The notes under the pieces were generated by a model, which did no database searches, was not told where the DNA came from, and saw only the letters and a program-made list of their open reading frames with translations. A stretch of DNA of 64,000 nucleotides from Ectobius pallidus. Lineage: Eukaryota > Arthropoda > Insecta > Blattodea > Ectobiidae. A program made the translations under genes and the position numbers. Location: positions 43,911,825 to 43,975,824 of the forward strand of contig CAXKWD010000005.1 in NCBI GenBank assembly GCA_964059195.1, given 5' to 3'. Each line of letters starts with the position of its first letter. Position 1 is the stretch's first letter. Below are positions 12,905 through 24,218 of the stretch, piece after piece.

Positions 12905-13110
12905 ATGGTTTCAACAGTTCAAAAGCTGTGGGGATCCGGGAATGAAACCACGGGATGAGAACCACGGCCTGTCCCTGTATATTTGGCGGGTATCCGCGGG
13001 ATGGACATGAAGGGACATAGAACATCCAATCCTGAACCCAGGAAGAAAATTTTCCATTTTTGCAAAATTCCCGGCCAGGAATCGAAACCGGACCGACGGA
13101 GTGGAAGACA
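12905..13110 (-). mobile_element. tRNA-derived SINE, family 2 (5' head damaged)
   Basis: On the minus strand, a B-box-like GGTTTCGATTCC (complement at about 13080-13091) is followed by a body containing GGCCGGGAATTTTGC, CCCTTCATGTCCATCC, CGCGGATACCCGCC, a CCGTGGTTCTCATCCC block and CGGATCCCCACAGC. The GC content is well above the surroundings. The tRNA-like 5' half is poorly preserved and no flanking duplication was identified. The two small overlapping frames on opposite strands are by-products. Confidence 0.6.
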
Positions 13111-16059
13111 AACTATTCACAGCAGTGCTCCTACTAACAATAAGTGCAATAGAGGTGTTATTGTTGGTACTTACAATATATGAATTAATAATTCATTATA
13201 CAGTACTGTTTGCAGCCTGAGGTTGAGGAAATTAGGCCTAATAGTTATCACAGGAGAAGGAAACTTGGACAAACTTTCATGATGTCTTATAAATGTAACC
13301 AAAAATATTTTTAAACCCTGATCTGTTATATCGACGGTCTCTCTTTAAGAATTTACGGATTTTTAAATAATAATGATGAAATGCGTAATTTATTATTTAA
13401 TATTATGAAGACCTACTTCTAATTTTTACGGCTTATATTGACCCTATGATGGAGATGATATGCTATGATTAAAAGCAAGTAAGTAAATATATGGTAGTAA
13501 CACTAAGAACAAACGAGGGATTCCATAAAAATTGTTATAAGTAAAGTAGTCGGTTTATCCACGTTAGATAGATGATTAAAGACTTAACTGCACATTGGCC
13601 ACGCGCCCATTATAACAATAAGTTTGAAGTATCAAGGCACGTACAAAATAAATATCAAATCCCTACTGTAAATATTGTGTTAATTGTGAAGGAAAGAGCA
13701 TCCTGCCGAAAAACACGTGTTTTAATTTGCGTCAATCACCTAACATGATTTTTATATTGGTAGGGTAGCAAGGCTGATTTCTTAACGGAAGTACTTTTGT
13801 ATAATATGTGTCGCTAGCAATACTAGCTTAAATCTATAGTTCTCCATTATAAGAAAGAAAAATTGAAGTAAACAAAATCAAGTATGCCTGTCTCACTCTT
13901 TGATCATACGAGTAATGTGCAATAGTGAGACAGATATACTGTTTTTTTAATTTCAGAATTCCTTTGTAGAATAGTGAGATTTTAGCTGTAAGTGCTATTA
14001 ATAGTTCACTTCCTTACGTCTAACACATTAGTAATTTTGTTTAAAAACACAAGCTCTGATATCGACAAGATTAAAAAGGAATGTTTCTCTTGCTTCGCTC
14101 AATATGGCGGTGTACAGTGGTGTGATCATGGCGTACTGTGAGGTGACTTGTTCGTTTAATAGCTTGTTCGTGCTTAATTTTGGATACACCACGGAACGTG
14201 ATAGGCGGGGCAATTTACATTGTTATTTTACGATTGTCACAGTAGCTCTTGAATTCTGAATTCTAATGTATGTAACAGCGATGGAGACATTTAGGGGTAG
14301 ATTTGGATAAGTTATAATTGATGCTGTTATGGGGATGCAGCACATATTACAATGAAAGAGCATATTTAATTGAAATTGGAAAGCCGATGGATCTCAGCAT
14401 CAGTGTACCAAGCTGAAAACCGGGGTTGGATTCCCGTGCAGGACAAATTGTCATCTACAGATTATAATGAATATGATGACAAAAAAATTTGGTAACCGTA
14501 TATCTTAAGTTTTCGTTAACTTAAAACTCTACAATAAAACTAGCATTTCATTTATATACTTTTGTACATTCCTAGCGTCTGAAATGAGTTCTTGGAGTGA
14601 AATGTTCTCGGACCCTGCATACCATGCTGAAAACCAGGGTCCATACTTACAGAAGATAACATTTTCTTTGCACTATAACAAATATTGCGTACCTTGATAA
14701 TAAATATGGGACAGAACATTTCCTGCATCTCTTTGGACAAGAGTTGAAACTTTTTCCACGCTGATCACCGGGAAAATCAATGGTAAAACTTGGTTGGGTG
14801 ACCGTTGCCCTGATTTCATTCTCAGTAAAACATAGAGACCCACTGTGCGTCGGATCCCACTGTATGATCCGGATCCTGTAATCATATTTTCAACGATTAA
14901 CATTGATCGATCTTTTTTATCTTAGACTACGAGTTCGGTCGGTCACCATCCCATCGATCATAGTCCACTAAGCAATTTGATGAAATAAACAGACCTAGGC
15001 CTAACAATAATAGGAAAAAAGATGAACATTTTCTCATGTTTTTAAGTAGATGCCACTAATTATTTATTTAGGGAGAGATATTCAAGGCAGATTGAGAACG
15101 TGGTGCAGGAAGGGTGAATTCAGTTCGTAAGACAAAGTTTATTTTCGTTGAAAGTCTGCATTTGCTCCTACTCATCAGATGCAGAAATCTTCAATTGCTA
15201 GATTTTGGATATTTGGCATACAAAAAAGTAATCAACGAGAACTTAACTCTAAATAAGTTGAGAACTTAAACATTTGAACATGACAGGAAACCTGCAGCTG
15301 AAGAACTAAGGGGGTCACAGACTGGAAGGACATTTCCTTAGCAGATGTTTCTCTGGATCTTCTTTCCAGCTGACAGTAAGTTCCTTAATTCAGAATTCTT
15401 ACGACACCTCATTCAAGATCTACCCAAGACTTTTCCAATCTGGAGTAAAATTTAATAGACATACAAAGTGGCTGAATTTTTCTGTGGACATCTCCTATCA
15501 TCAGGATAGGTAAAATGTCAACCCAAGTCGCGTGCAACATGCGTACAGGATAAGGAGATTTTATTTCTATCTAACTTCGTGCAAGTATAAATAAAACTTG
15601 AAAATGTCCAACAGAGACAATAACCTGTGGTTCATGAATGCTTATATATATATAAAAAACTTGAAATATTAAAATTCATGTACGGATAACACATAAATAC
15701 TGATCTTGTTTTTTCTTACTTGCCCTAAGCTAATGTTATGTGACTATATTAGGTCTCTTTGTATGCCATGAAAACATTGGCCTTTAAGTACTAATGTTAA
15801 AGGTGTAAGTAACTTGCTTATTTCCTGAATTGCAATTGGAAACCTGTGAAATTTTCAGGTGTAAAATTGTCTATGTCATCATTATGCATATTTTACCATA
15901 TAATCCCACCTATATATCATGAAGTAAATTCATAATCTTTTTGGTTTCAGATTCTTGCTGAAGACGAAGTAGGTTATATATTTCTAATTATAATATCAAT
16001 ATGTATTGCATTATGAGATATAAAACAGTCGTTCATACATACAGCATTTGTCCTATATG
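13111..16059. other. Gene-free spacer
   Basis: No gene recognised. Two short related words, CCAAGCTGAAAACCGGGGTT (14409-14428) and a GCTGAAAACCAGGGTCC block near 14626, recur about 210 bp apart and may be old retroposon debris. Nothing else could be assigned. Confidence 0.35.
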
Positions 16060-16123
16060 TTAAAATATGTTATGAATTATAGGCTTATTGCTTAAAATAT
16101 GTTATGAATTATAGGCTTATTGC
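16060..16123 (+). repeat. Perfect 32-bp tandem duplication
   Basis: A 32-bp unit beginning TTAAAATATGTTATGAATTA and ending GGCTTATTGC occurs twice head to tail (16060-16091 and 16092-16123). The second copy runs into the left arm of the hairpin element at 16113. Confidence 0.9.
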
Positions 16124-16694
16124 TTAAAAGCATTCATAAATACAAAAAATAAAAATCTTTCGTTGCCTTTCATAAATTCTGATAAAAGAATTCTCCTGTT
16201 CAATAGCGTCTATTAATAAAAATGTAAAATATACAACACTTATTAAAATGAATGTTTATATTAGAATAAAAGATCAAGGTCTGAAAATATTTGCGATAGT
16301 TCACTGTGATGAGTTTTGTATACATTCTATATCGCCTCCAATTGCATATGACTGATGATGATATAACATAATATATCGAAATGCATCTCATCAAATAAAG
16401 TTCCAAAATTCTACTGAAAACGGACTATGACAACGACAGCAAGATCATAAATTAAATAAGCTACTGGAGTGTAAGCCTATAGAAAACTCATCACAGTGAA
16501 CTATTATATTATAAATAATAACTTTAGACATTGATATTTATTCTAAAGTAAACACTCATTTTAGCAACTGTTGTACATTTTGCACTTTTATTAACAGACG
16601 CCATTGAACAGAAGAGTTCTTTTATCAGATTTGATGACAGGCAACAATTGATTTTAAACTTATATGTTCATGAATGTTTTTATGTGATAGGCCT
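16113..16694. mobile_element. Long inverted repeat (foldback-like element)
   Basis: The left arm (16113-16320) and right arm (16478-16694) are reverse complements over roughly 200 bp with moderate divergence. Matching blocks include CTGATAAAAGAA, CTGTTCAAT-GCGTCT, TATTAATAAAA, TAGAATAAA and ATAGTTCACTGTGATGAGTT, the last almost perfect at the base of a 157-bp loop. No target duplication or coding sequence was seen. It is probably a foldback-type DNA element or MITE; a rearranged inverted duplication is the alternative. Confidence 0.75.
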
Positions 16695-16749
16695 TTGTAT
16701 GTAAATTGTAATTCTCAACATAATTCTATGTAATTTTAATCTTTTAACA

Positions 16750-17000
16750 CATAGGACGAAAGGTTACATCCCCAGTTACTCCTCGGATATTTCTCAGCTA
16801 CGGAGCTCTGGAACGAGGTGCACTCAGCTTCGTGAAACAAACTTAGGAGCTACTTGATATAGAAGTAGCAGCTCCGGTCATTAATGGCCGTGGATATATG
16901 TATGCTGACCACATAACCCCAATCCTGCCATGACTATAAGTAGATGCTGCAGCGGTTGGATCCCTCCAGGGATGGAGCGCCACGTAACTTAGTTTAGTTC
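16750..17000 (+). mobile_element. SINE family 1 copy, 5' part decayed
   Basis: This aligns with the complete copies at 2657-2958 and 59843-60157 from the B-box region (here diverged, GGTTACATCCCCAG) through CTCCTCGGAT, GTGCACTCAGC, AGGAGCTACTTGATA, AGAAGTAGCAGCTCCGGTCA, TTAATGGCCGTGG, CTGACCACATA, CCCCAATCCTGCCAT, and CCCTCCAGGGATGGAGCGCC to a TTAGTTTAGTT tail. The tRNA head upstream of the B box is missing or unrecognisable, and no TSD was found. Confidence 0.75.
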
Positions 17001-17823
17001 GTAACATAGTTCTAACTCATTGTTTTTTGCAGAAACAGATAGTTGTGACAAGTAGGCCTATTAAAAACTTAAAGTAATTGGTCGGAACCGTTACAATGCA
17101 GCAACCAATATAGCCTATGCAAGCGGAAATCATACATTTCCTTAGAAGTACTAATAGGCTCAATGGTGGAAACTGAATATATACCTTACACATTGTCCAA
17201 CACCTCACAATTTTAGTTGCATACATTCAAGGGAACATCCAAGTACACATTTTCTAGTACGTCACAATAGCTATTTATGTATCAAGTACGCAAAATAAGG
17301 TTTTAGCGGACGATTATGGACGAAATACTGGATGAGTCCATTACGTGACAATACGTGATGCATACAATAGTTTTTTAGTAAAAGTTATCTAATTTTACTA
17401 CTGATGAACTCAGTTTTTCACTAATTTTCCATCATTCTGCATAAAGAAAGCAAAGTTAATGGCATGGCTATAAACTTTGCTTGCTATGGATTGTTTCTTT
17501 TCCTTATAAAAACGTTTAAAGACATCGTTAAGATAATAATGTTAATTAACTAAACTAATTATATTTATATCAATCCAAATTACACGTAATTTTTTATAAT
17601 ATTTTCTGCAACGAAACTTATATGTCTTAATTAAAGAAGCAATCATACAAGAGACTAGTCTGAAGTCTTTTTTCAACTAGCACTCATGGTCTAAGGAGTA
17701 AGCTATCGCTTAGTAGTGCAAGCTTCGCGATTTCGTGTACACTCTTAGACATAAAAAAAAGTTCTTATTATCTTATTTATTTCTTAAATTCAAGATTTAT
17801 AAATGACAAGGTTTACTATGCTA
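17001..17823. other. No gene seen
   Basis: AT-rich spacer between the SINE and copy A of the TA-flanked element. A 69-codon minus-strand frame has no domain character. Confidence 0.35.
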
Positions 17824-18705
17824 TATTTGATCAAGATGTGTACGGAGCATAAGTAAACAACGGACTTGCCATGACTGTGTCCTGTCATTTCATTGGTTAA
17901 TCCCACCAGCGCATACTTCCCAATAGTGCGACAAACTCAGTGAGAAGTTTACTTTTATTCCGCACACATCGTGACATTATTTATATCTTACGTAATTGTG
18001 AAAACATAAATTCTGTTAAGTGAAGTTGCTTTCGTATTTATATCATAGGCTTACATGTTTTACAGCATATACAGGTATCTTAGCAAACAAGATTTAATTT
18101 GTTTTTATCATTGCCTTGGCAAATTTATTGATTCTGAACAAAAACAAGTGTCATAACTTACTAAGTACAGGACGTATTTCGTAAAATAATTAATTAATCC
18201 ATTGTACTTTTCATTTCATAATGTGTGTTGATGTATACCACATACTGTAAGAAAAGTATTAGGCATAACCTCTAATAGTTTGTATTATAGAAAAAATTGC
18301 GAGCCAGGGGCTTCAGAACTTACGTCACCAATGAAGAAATGTGCGAGGAAAAGGTTTGTCCAGCGGCGAGAAGGTAAAGATTGTAAATATACATAAAACG
18401 TTAAAAGAAACTCTGAAGTATCTGTGCAAGTTGTAGGAGTGAACGTGGCGTCATCCGCGGGAACAGTTTCAAGTACGGTTTTCAAGGTCCTAAAAGAATA
18501 CAGATCTACAGGAGGTGTCAAGTCACCGGTCAAATTTAATTCAAAATCAAAGACAAGAAAATCACTTGGCACAATTATTGGTAATCGACCCTCGGCGGAA
18601 AAAAAAAGTTCAATTTACTTTCCTGTAATGTAATCGACTAAACAGTCTCAATAACGAACACTTGTGAACTTTGCTTTGTACTTTCACACTAGGTTGGATC
18701 AAGTA
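17824..18705 (+). mobile_element. Tc1/mariner-type element, copy A (882 bp, TA-flanked)
   Basis: Both ends carry the inverted terminal word TA[C/T]TTGATC, inside TA dinucleotides (17822-17823 and 18706-18707). The whole sequence aligns in reverse with copy B (42954-43673). Shared blocks include a GCGCATACTTC block, a CACATCGT.. block, ATTTATATCATAGGCTTACATGTT, CAAGGTTTGTCCA-type complement and TTGCGAGCCAGG. Copy A holds an extra internal segment with transposase remnant (see 18400-18560). TA target and terminal repeats support the IS630/Tc1/mariner superfamily. Confidence 0.8.
18400..18560 (+). pseudogene. Helix-turn-helix remnant of Tc1/mariner-type transposase
   Basis: In one frame the residues VSVQVVGVNVASSAGTVSST are followed by VFKVLKEYRSTGGVKSPVK. 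The TGVS..TV..vlKE...tG...SP.k pattern is that of the N-terminal DNA-binding region of some IS630/Tc1-like transposases, and a comparable pattern (ATGISFSSIKRIVKEDEKC) lies in the remnant at 22273-22753. Only this part survives, inside copy A; copy B lacks it. This makes copy A a deletion derivative of a once coding element and copy B a further deletion. Confidence 0.5.
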
Positions 18706-21153
18706 TAGTTAATAGAAAACAACAATAAAACCCTTAATACATAAAATTGAACTTACATTGGGAGGCACTATAGGGACATCTAGGAGGCATAGTTGGAACT
18801 ACGTCCACTAGGTATTACCATATAAACTTTACCGGCCTAGGCCGATAAAATTACTTTACCGGCCTGGTCCAATAAGGCGTATTAGAAGTCCGAGAAGCAG
18901 CCGCTTTAGAGAGCGTGTAATAAAAAAAAATTATATGTGAAATGTCTGGACTAAGTTCGTGGACACAGGTTAAACCTAGTTACTAACCTGGTTAAAGCAT
19001 TGTATATGAATAACTGCAGCTAACTAACATGATGACGCTAGTCATCATACTCAGAGGCTTAGAAAGTTCACTTCTCATAAAGGTGTATCAGATCTTCTGC
19101 CTGTTATAAACTGTATTCCTTGGGAAATTATAAGCCTTTCGATAGAAAGACAATACGCATAATTTTTCTTAAGCTCCATAGTGCTGCAAACAGTCCTTAA
19201 CAAGAAATTTAATGGTGGAAAAATTGGGGGCTACATTAGATTGGAACCCAAGAGCTGCGTAAACTTGCTCCAAAACGTATGATGAACTCCAATAATGTAT
19301 GCAATGTAAGTTATCATTTTGAGGTATCAAAAGAAATGTGCAACTTAGTAGAAATCTTCGGCATGATTAGATGAAAAACTAGACATACGTAATTTTATTA
19401 GTTTTTATACCAAACAACTCAGGATGAAATTCAGTATAAGAATGCATACGATTTCTCACAATCCCATATTTATTCACAAAAGATTTTCTCCGCAGTAAAG
19501 TTTTGTAATGTGATTTCAAGGAAGTGTGCTTGTGGGTTTTAATAATACCGTCATGTTATGAAGAGGGAGACGGCTTTAAAATGCTCTTCAGATCTTCATT
19601 TCAAGGCTTCCCTTATGTAAATTTCAACCAACTTTACTCTTAATGTTCCATTCTTTTCGCCGATCTTAATTGGTGCCTTGGATGGTAATGGAAATTTACG
19701 TCTTTAGAGTGGAGTGAGGGAGTGTAACTTCTTTTAGTGCCGAACAGTAGCGATTGCTATTCTATTATAACACCTGAAGGGAAAATACAGTACTGTTAAT
19801 ATTTAAAGAAACAAGAAACTTAAAAGTTTTCTATTACCTCTTTTCATGCTGAAATATTATAAGAAAGAAATTATGAAAGAATAATACATGGTTTTTATTA
19901 CCAATAGCAGTGTTTTTAATATTATATTATCATTTTATTAGATATGAAACGACCAAAGTAAAAATGTATTCCTGCGTCCGTACCAAAAATGAAGACACCT
20001 TCCTATCTACATATTTTCTTTCATACTTTCTTCTATTTTCTTTTCATATTTTTTATTTGTTATTCTTTTCTTTATGTTTATTCTTTCTTTCCTATTTTAA
20101 TTCTTTATACGTAGGCCAACTCAATGTTTCTATATAGACTTCTGTTTCTGTTTCCATATATTTTCTACATTAGAGACCTAAAGACCTAACTTATATTAAT
20201 TACTACCATGCCCTAGTGGCTTCCCTCGCGTTTATTAATTGAATTGCTACAATTTTTAAATTTTTAAATAATAATAATTTTTAATAATATTGTATGACGT
20301 AGGAAATAAATAATTAAAACGACTGAAACGAATCATGTGCTGTCATTTGGGCATAGAGATTCGAACTGAAATTATAAAAAGAATCACCTTTAGACGAAAA
20401 TAATTCATAAATAAATAAAATGATTGATAATTTAAAAAGCTAAAAATCCAGCTTCGAGGTGCATTTCACCAGTAGATTACACCGCCTGGGAAAAACGACC
20501 CCAGATTCGAGTTCCAAGGCAATAAATAATTAAATAAATAAATAAAGCTTAGTGAGTCAGTCAGTTTCCTCCAAATTGATCAATGATTTCCACTTAGGCC
20601 TACGTACGTGAATCCTCTTCCGTCATACATTTTTACTTACTGTTTAAAAATAATTGCAATCATTTTGGAGAACGTGAAAGTACTTATAGGCCTCCTGTGT
20701 TTTTTGATTATAACTTATTGCATTGTTTTACAACTGCAATTTTTACGATTTAGTTTTACTGCTAACGATGACTTGATCGTCAAACGAGTGTTCTAATCTT
20801 TAGTTTGCTAAAGATATAACTTTGACGATTATCGAGAGCGTATTAAAGTTTACGTTACAGCTGAAGCATCATTAACAGGCATTACAAGTTTGGAAGGTAA
20901 GCCCAAGGAGTTTGTAGTTAGTTTGTGTTAGAGTATAGTAAGTCTACTTATTTTCTCCTTCAAGTGTTTTCAAGTAATATTCCCTTTTTATAGGCTACGT
21001 TTTGTTAACGGGTGAAATTTATGACTTCCACCATTTCTTAACTAAGTGAATCCAGTTGCTTTGATTAAAACACAAGATGGACAAGGAAAGCAAGTATGCT
21101 AATCCATAGACCAAACAAAAAGAAAAATGAATGAATTCGTGAAGCTAAGCGCC
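18706..21153. other. Gene-free spacer with pyrimidine-rich tract
   Basis: No gene recognised. It contains a twice-repeated TTTACCGGCCTRG word near 18827-18866, a T/C-rich tract at about 20018-20100 and an (AAAT)n-type run near 20520-20547. A 75-codon frame through the T-rich tract is compositional. Confidence 0.4.
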
Positions 21154-21551
21154 TAAGAGCCCCTTGACACGAGGCCACCATGGCCGTTTTTATTATTATA
21201 AACGTAACCCTTTACACGTGGTAATGGCCCGCGTACTTGGAAGCCTTACATTTAAATAAATTCCTTTATTGCAACCAATGGTCATAAAATGATGAATGAA
21301 GCTCTCTGGTGGAATGATATATGGCAGGGGAAACAGAAGCATCCCGGGGAAACCCGCCCGACCCCATTTTGTCCACCGCAAATTCCACATGGATCCACCG
21401 AAATTCGATCCCGGGTGCCAGCGGTGGAAGGCGAGCGGTCTAACCACTCAGCCATTGGGGCGGCCGAAGCCTTACATTTAAATTAATGAAAACGCCTGAT
21501 AACGTGGCTTTGGTGGCGCGGCCATGGTGGCCCCGTGTGAAGGGACCCTAA
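21154..21551. mobile_element. PIF/Harbinger-like MITE with TAA target duplication
   Basis: Terminal inverted repeats of 30 bp lie at 21157-21186 and 21519-21548, matching at 26 of 30 positions; they share CACG(A/G)GGCCACCATGGCCG. The trinucleotide TAA occurs immediately outside both ends (21154-21156 and 21549-21551), as expected for PIF/Harbinger insertion. Without the nested SINE and its extra TSD copy the element would be about 166 bp. It encodes nothing. Confidence 0.85.
21240..21483 (-). mobile_element. tRNA-derived SINE, family 3, nested in MITE
   Basis: The 18-bp direct repeat GAAGCCTTACATTTAAAT flanks it at 21240-21257 and 21466-21483, so the insert is 21258-21465. On the minus strand the head reads CAATGGCTGAGTGGTTAGAC with a B-box-like GGGATCGAATTTC, resembling a serine-type tRNA. 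The body is GC-rich and includes GGTTTCCCCGGGATGC. The duplicated target lies inside the MITE, so the SINE arrived after the MITE. Overlapping 61-83-codon frames are by-products. Confidence 0.88.
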
Positions 21552-21933
21552 TAAAAGTGAATACTTTCTACGTGACTCTGCTGAGTGAAATGCATAGTAG
21601 GATGGATTAGTTTATATCGAAATATTGTCATTTGAAGGTGTGATGATTTATTCGTACGCCAGTCTTCAGGGGAGAACATCGTGCTACCTAATGTATACAA
21701 CAACGGCTGTCATGACTAGTGGTGAGGGAAGATGCTTGCCTCTATGAATTCAACTCCCACCGCCCACCTCCCACCCCGACACGCATTTCTCCAGTGGCAC
21801 GAAGAAAAAAATTACTGTACATGACTAAAATCAGTGAAAAAAGGATGAAACCAATGAGATCCAAGAATGAACATATTCGTATCCTGAAGAAAACGCTCTG
21901 GTGGCAAAACCCTGATATATATATGCACACACA
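21552..21933. other. No gene seen
   Basis: Between the MITE and a mariner terminal repeat. Short frames here have no recognisable domain. Confidence 0.3.
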
Positions 21934-22150
21934 AGAGTCGTCCAGAAAGTAAAGAATGATTTGGCATAACTAGGTGCTAATGTGCTAATGAAAGATATCA
22001 ACACAAAACTTTATTTACAATGTTACAGTACCTTACTCTATTTCTCAACGTAATCGCCATTGCAGTCAAGGCATTTATTGTAACGTGGTATAACTCGATC
22101 GGTAAGACCTGAGCCAGACAAACGGATGCGCAGTCGTCTACGATGATGTA
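21934..22150 (-). pseudogene. mariner-like transposase C-terminus and terminal repeat
   Basis: On the minus strand a frame contains LTDRVIPRYNKCLDCNGDYV and ends EK with a stop at 22038-22040. IPRYNKCL...GDYVEK is the standard C-terminus of mariner transposases. About 85 bp beyond the stop, AGAGTCGTCCAGAAAGTAAA (21934-21953) matches the expected terminal repeat and resembles the end at about 4779-4797. The rest of the gene is absent, so this is a 5'-lost remnant. Confidence 0.75.
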
Positions 22151-22272
22151 ATCTAGATCTACCTTCATAGCACGTGATGTTCCTGTCAGTTCATACTGTA
22201 CGGACCGTGTGAAAACAACTTAAGTTAGCCTCATAGCATTCAATAGTGAAGTGTGATACGTTAATAAGAGCA

Positions 22273-22753
22273 ATGGAAGGCGAATGTAGTTATTCCAGCA
22301 AAAACGTTGGTGGTAGTAAAGTGATTCACAGTCTGAGTAGGGAGATAGTGCGGAATGTATATAGTTATTTCAAACATGTGCACCAAGATGACCCTAAATA
22401 TGCAATTCAGCAGCATGTTTTGGACGCTACAGGAATTTCATTCAGCAGCATTAAGAGAATTGTAAAAGAAGATGAGAAATGTGTTCAAGATAGAATGAGA
22501 TTTAGTACTCCACACACAAAAAACAACAAAGAAAAAAGTGAAAACAGACTTAGATGATTTTGATAAGTGTGTAATTAGAAGGACGGTGAATGAATTTCAC
22601 AAAACAAATTAGGAAAGGCCAACTTTAAAAACACTATTATCTGTCCTAAAGAACAAAATTAATTTTCTTGAGGTAAATGGGCTTTGGAAAGTGTTGAAAG
22701 ATTTACATTTCAGGTGGAGGAAAACAGTGAATAATCGGATGATATTGAGATAA
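22273..22753 (+). pseudogene. Tc1/IS630-type transposase N-terminal remnant
   Basis: From an ATG at 22273 the frame carries SLSREIVRNVYSYFK, VLDATGISFSSIKRIVKEDE and then a serine/proline/lysine-rich segment, the arrangement of an N-terminal helix-turn-helix of an IS630/Tc1-like transposase. Near 22525 the frame shifts; the new frame continues DLDDFDKCVIRRTVNEFH, hits a stop, then ERPTLKTLLSVLKNKI and VLKDLHFRWRKTVNNR, the second DNA-binding half seen in many arthropod copies. It ends at a stop at 22751. No catalytic DDE region follows; the BEL element begins 80 bp downstream. At least one frameshift and one stop make it non-functional. Confidence 0.65.
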
Positions 22754-22834
22754 TGGACATCCGTAATTTAAGTCTGAAGTATTTACGATGTCTTACGGGC
22801 TAAAATGAACCACATGGTTTGGAATGAATAGTAC

Positions 22835-24053
22835 TGTTCCCGCTCCCACGGTAGCTCGCAGGCGAAATAGGGACACGGGGAAACCTCTCCGGTTTGAAGG
22901 ATGCTACACTAAGTCAAATTTAAAATATATTTATTGAGCCCCTTGAAAGATACAAAGAGCACAATGGACAAAATGATAAGCAGACCCTTTTAAATACAAG
23001 ATGGAATTTTGTATCTTGCTTTACAAATAAATTCCTCTTCCTAGCGGTGCCGAAGAAGATGAAATGTTGATGAAGTCAAGGGGAGACGACTTAGTAAGCT
23101 CCTTCTGGAAAATAAGGCATGCTTGCCTTATAAGACTGATGAATAGCTCGGAGGACCAGAGCAGAGCAATTTTTATAGTCGCGCTTGCTCAAACGACTGA
23201 GAAAGAATTTCACTATTCTTGAAGTGAATGCGCACTAATCAGCAAATTATTTTAAGGTCGACTTGCTGCTTCGACCGAAAAGAAGAACCTTTAGATGTTG
23301 CTTCGACACTGCAACTAAAATTAAGCACTCTGAAATATTCACTTCACAGCAGTACTTACAGTAAATCCTTTTACTTAATGAGTTACGCATTCAAGTCCAT
23401 ACGGTTTGATCAGGGAAGTAAAAAACTTGGCTTCACACATTTGTAATTAAATCACAAATAAATTACTTTGAAGAACGTATTAAATTGCGTCTCTGCAATA
23501 ACTAGGGCTGGGAAACTTCAAATTCCCAGCTCGACAATAATAACTAGATTCAGAATTCTGAACTGAAAACTAGCCTGGCGAAAGCTTCGAACGAGAGAAT
23601 AAGAATGAATAGCAAGAATGACAGACGTCACGACATGTGACCAAGAAAAACAATAAATAATTAATCTTGGAAATAAATCAATTAAGTTACATTAAAATAC
23701 TAGAACATAAATAAGAGAATTAATAGCATTACTTTAAAACTGAATTGTTTCTTTAAAAACACAAAATTATGAATAAAATATACTACAAAATAATCAGACT
23801 GAAACTTTGGGTTGGAGATTATAACATGACTATCCAAAAAATGAAAGATGCGACAGTCAAATGTCATTTCTGATGAGAATTGATGGGAGAAAGAACAAAC
23901 AGAAAAGTAAACATATTTAAAAATATATTGAAGACACAACAAGAAAATAAAACAAGCGAAGTCACAAGCCTGTTGCCATAGCAACACGGCGAATGACCTC
24001 GCGAAACCAGCTAATGCCTCAAATCCGGCCAGACACGAATGCTGGACGGAACA
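22835..24053 (-). repeat. 3' LTR of BEL/Pao element
   Basis: 1219 bp, bounded by TGTTCC and GGAACA. Reading it against the other LTR line by line, no difference was seen and the length is equal. The small 72- and 95-codon frames inside occur in both LTRs and are not genes. The minus-strand sequence just before this LTR, GCGGGCAATA, may be the weak polypurine tract. Confidence 0.95.
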
Positions 24054-24218
24054 TATTGCCCGCGATAATTTCGCTCGTGAAATTATCTAACAGAATGTGA
24101 CGTCAAGCAAATTCGTGAATGCAAGGATTCGAGGCCAAAACAACTATCAAGTCGCAATAAAGTCAAAATCGGTGGAGTGGGATGCGTCCGGCATCAGCAC
24201 TCTGAATGAAAGCAGGTG

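Noticed and set aside
14385..14480. tRNA-like word GGGGTTGGATTCCCG as a SINE or tRNA
   Set aside because: No convincing A box, cloverleaf pairing or body shared with other SINEs; too weak to call.
23228..23987. 72- and 95-codon frames, repeated at 29385-30144
   Set aside because: They occur in both LTRs of the BEL element and have no domain features; LTR sequence rather than genes.
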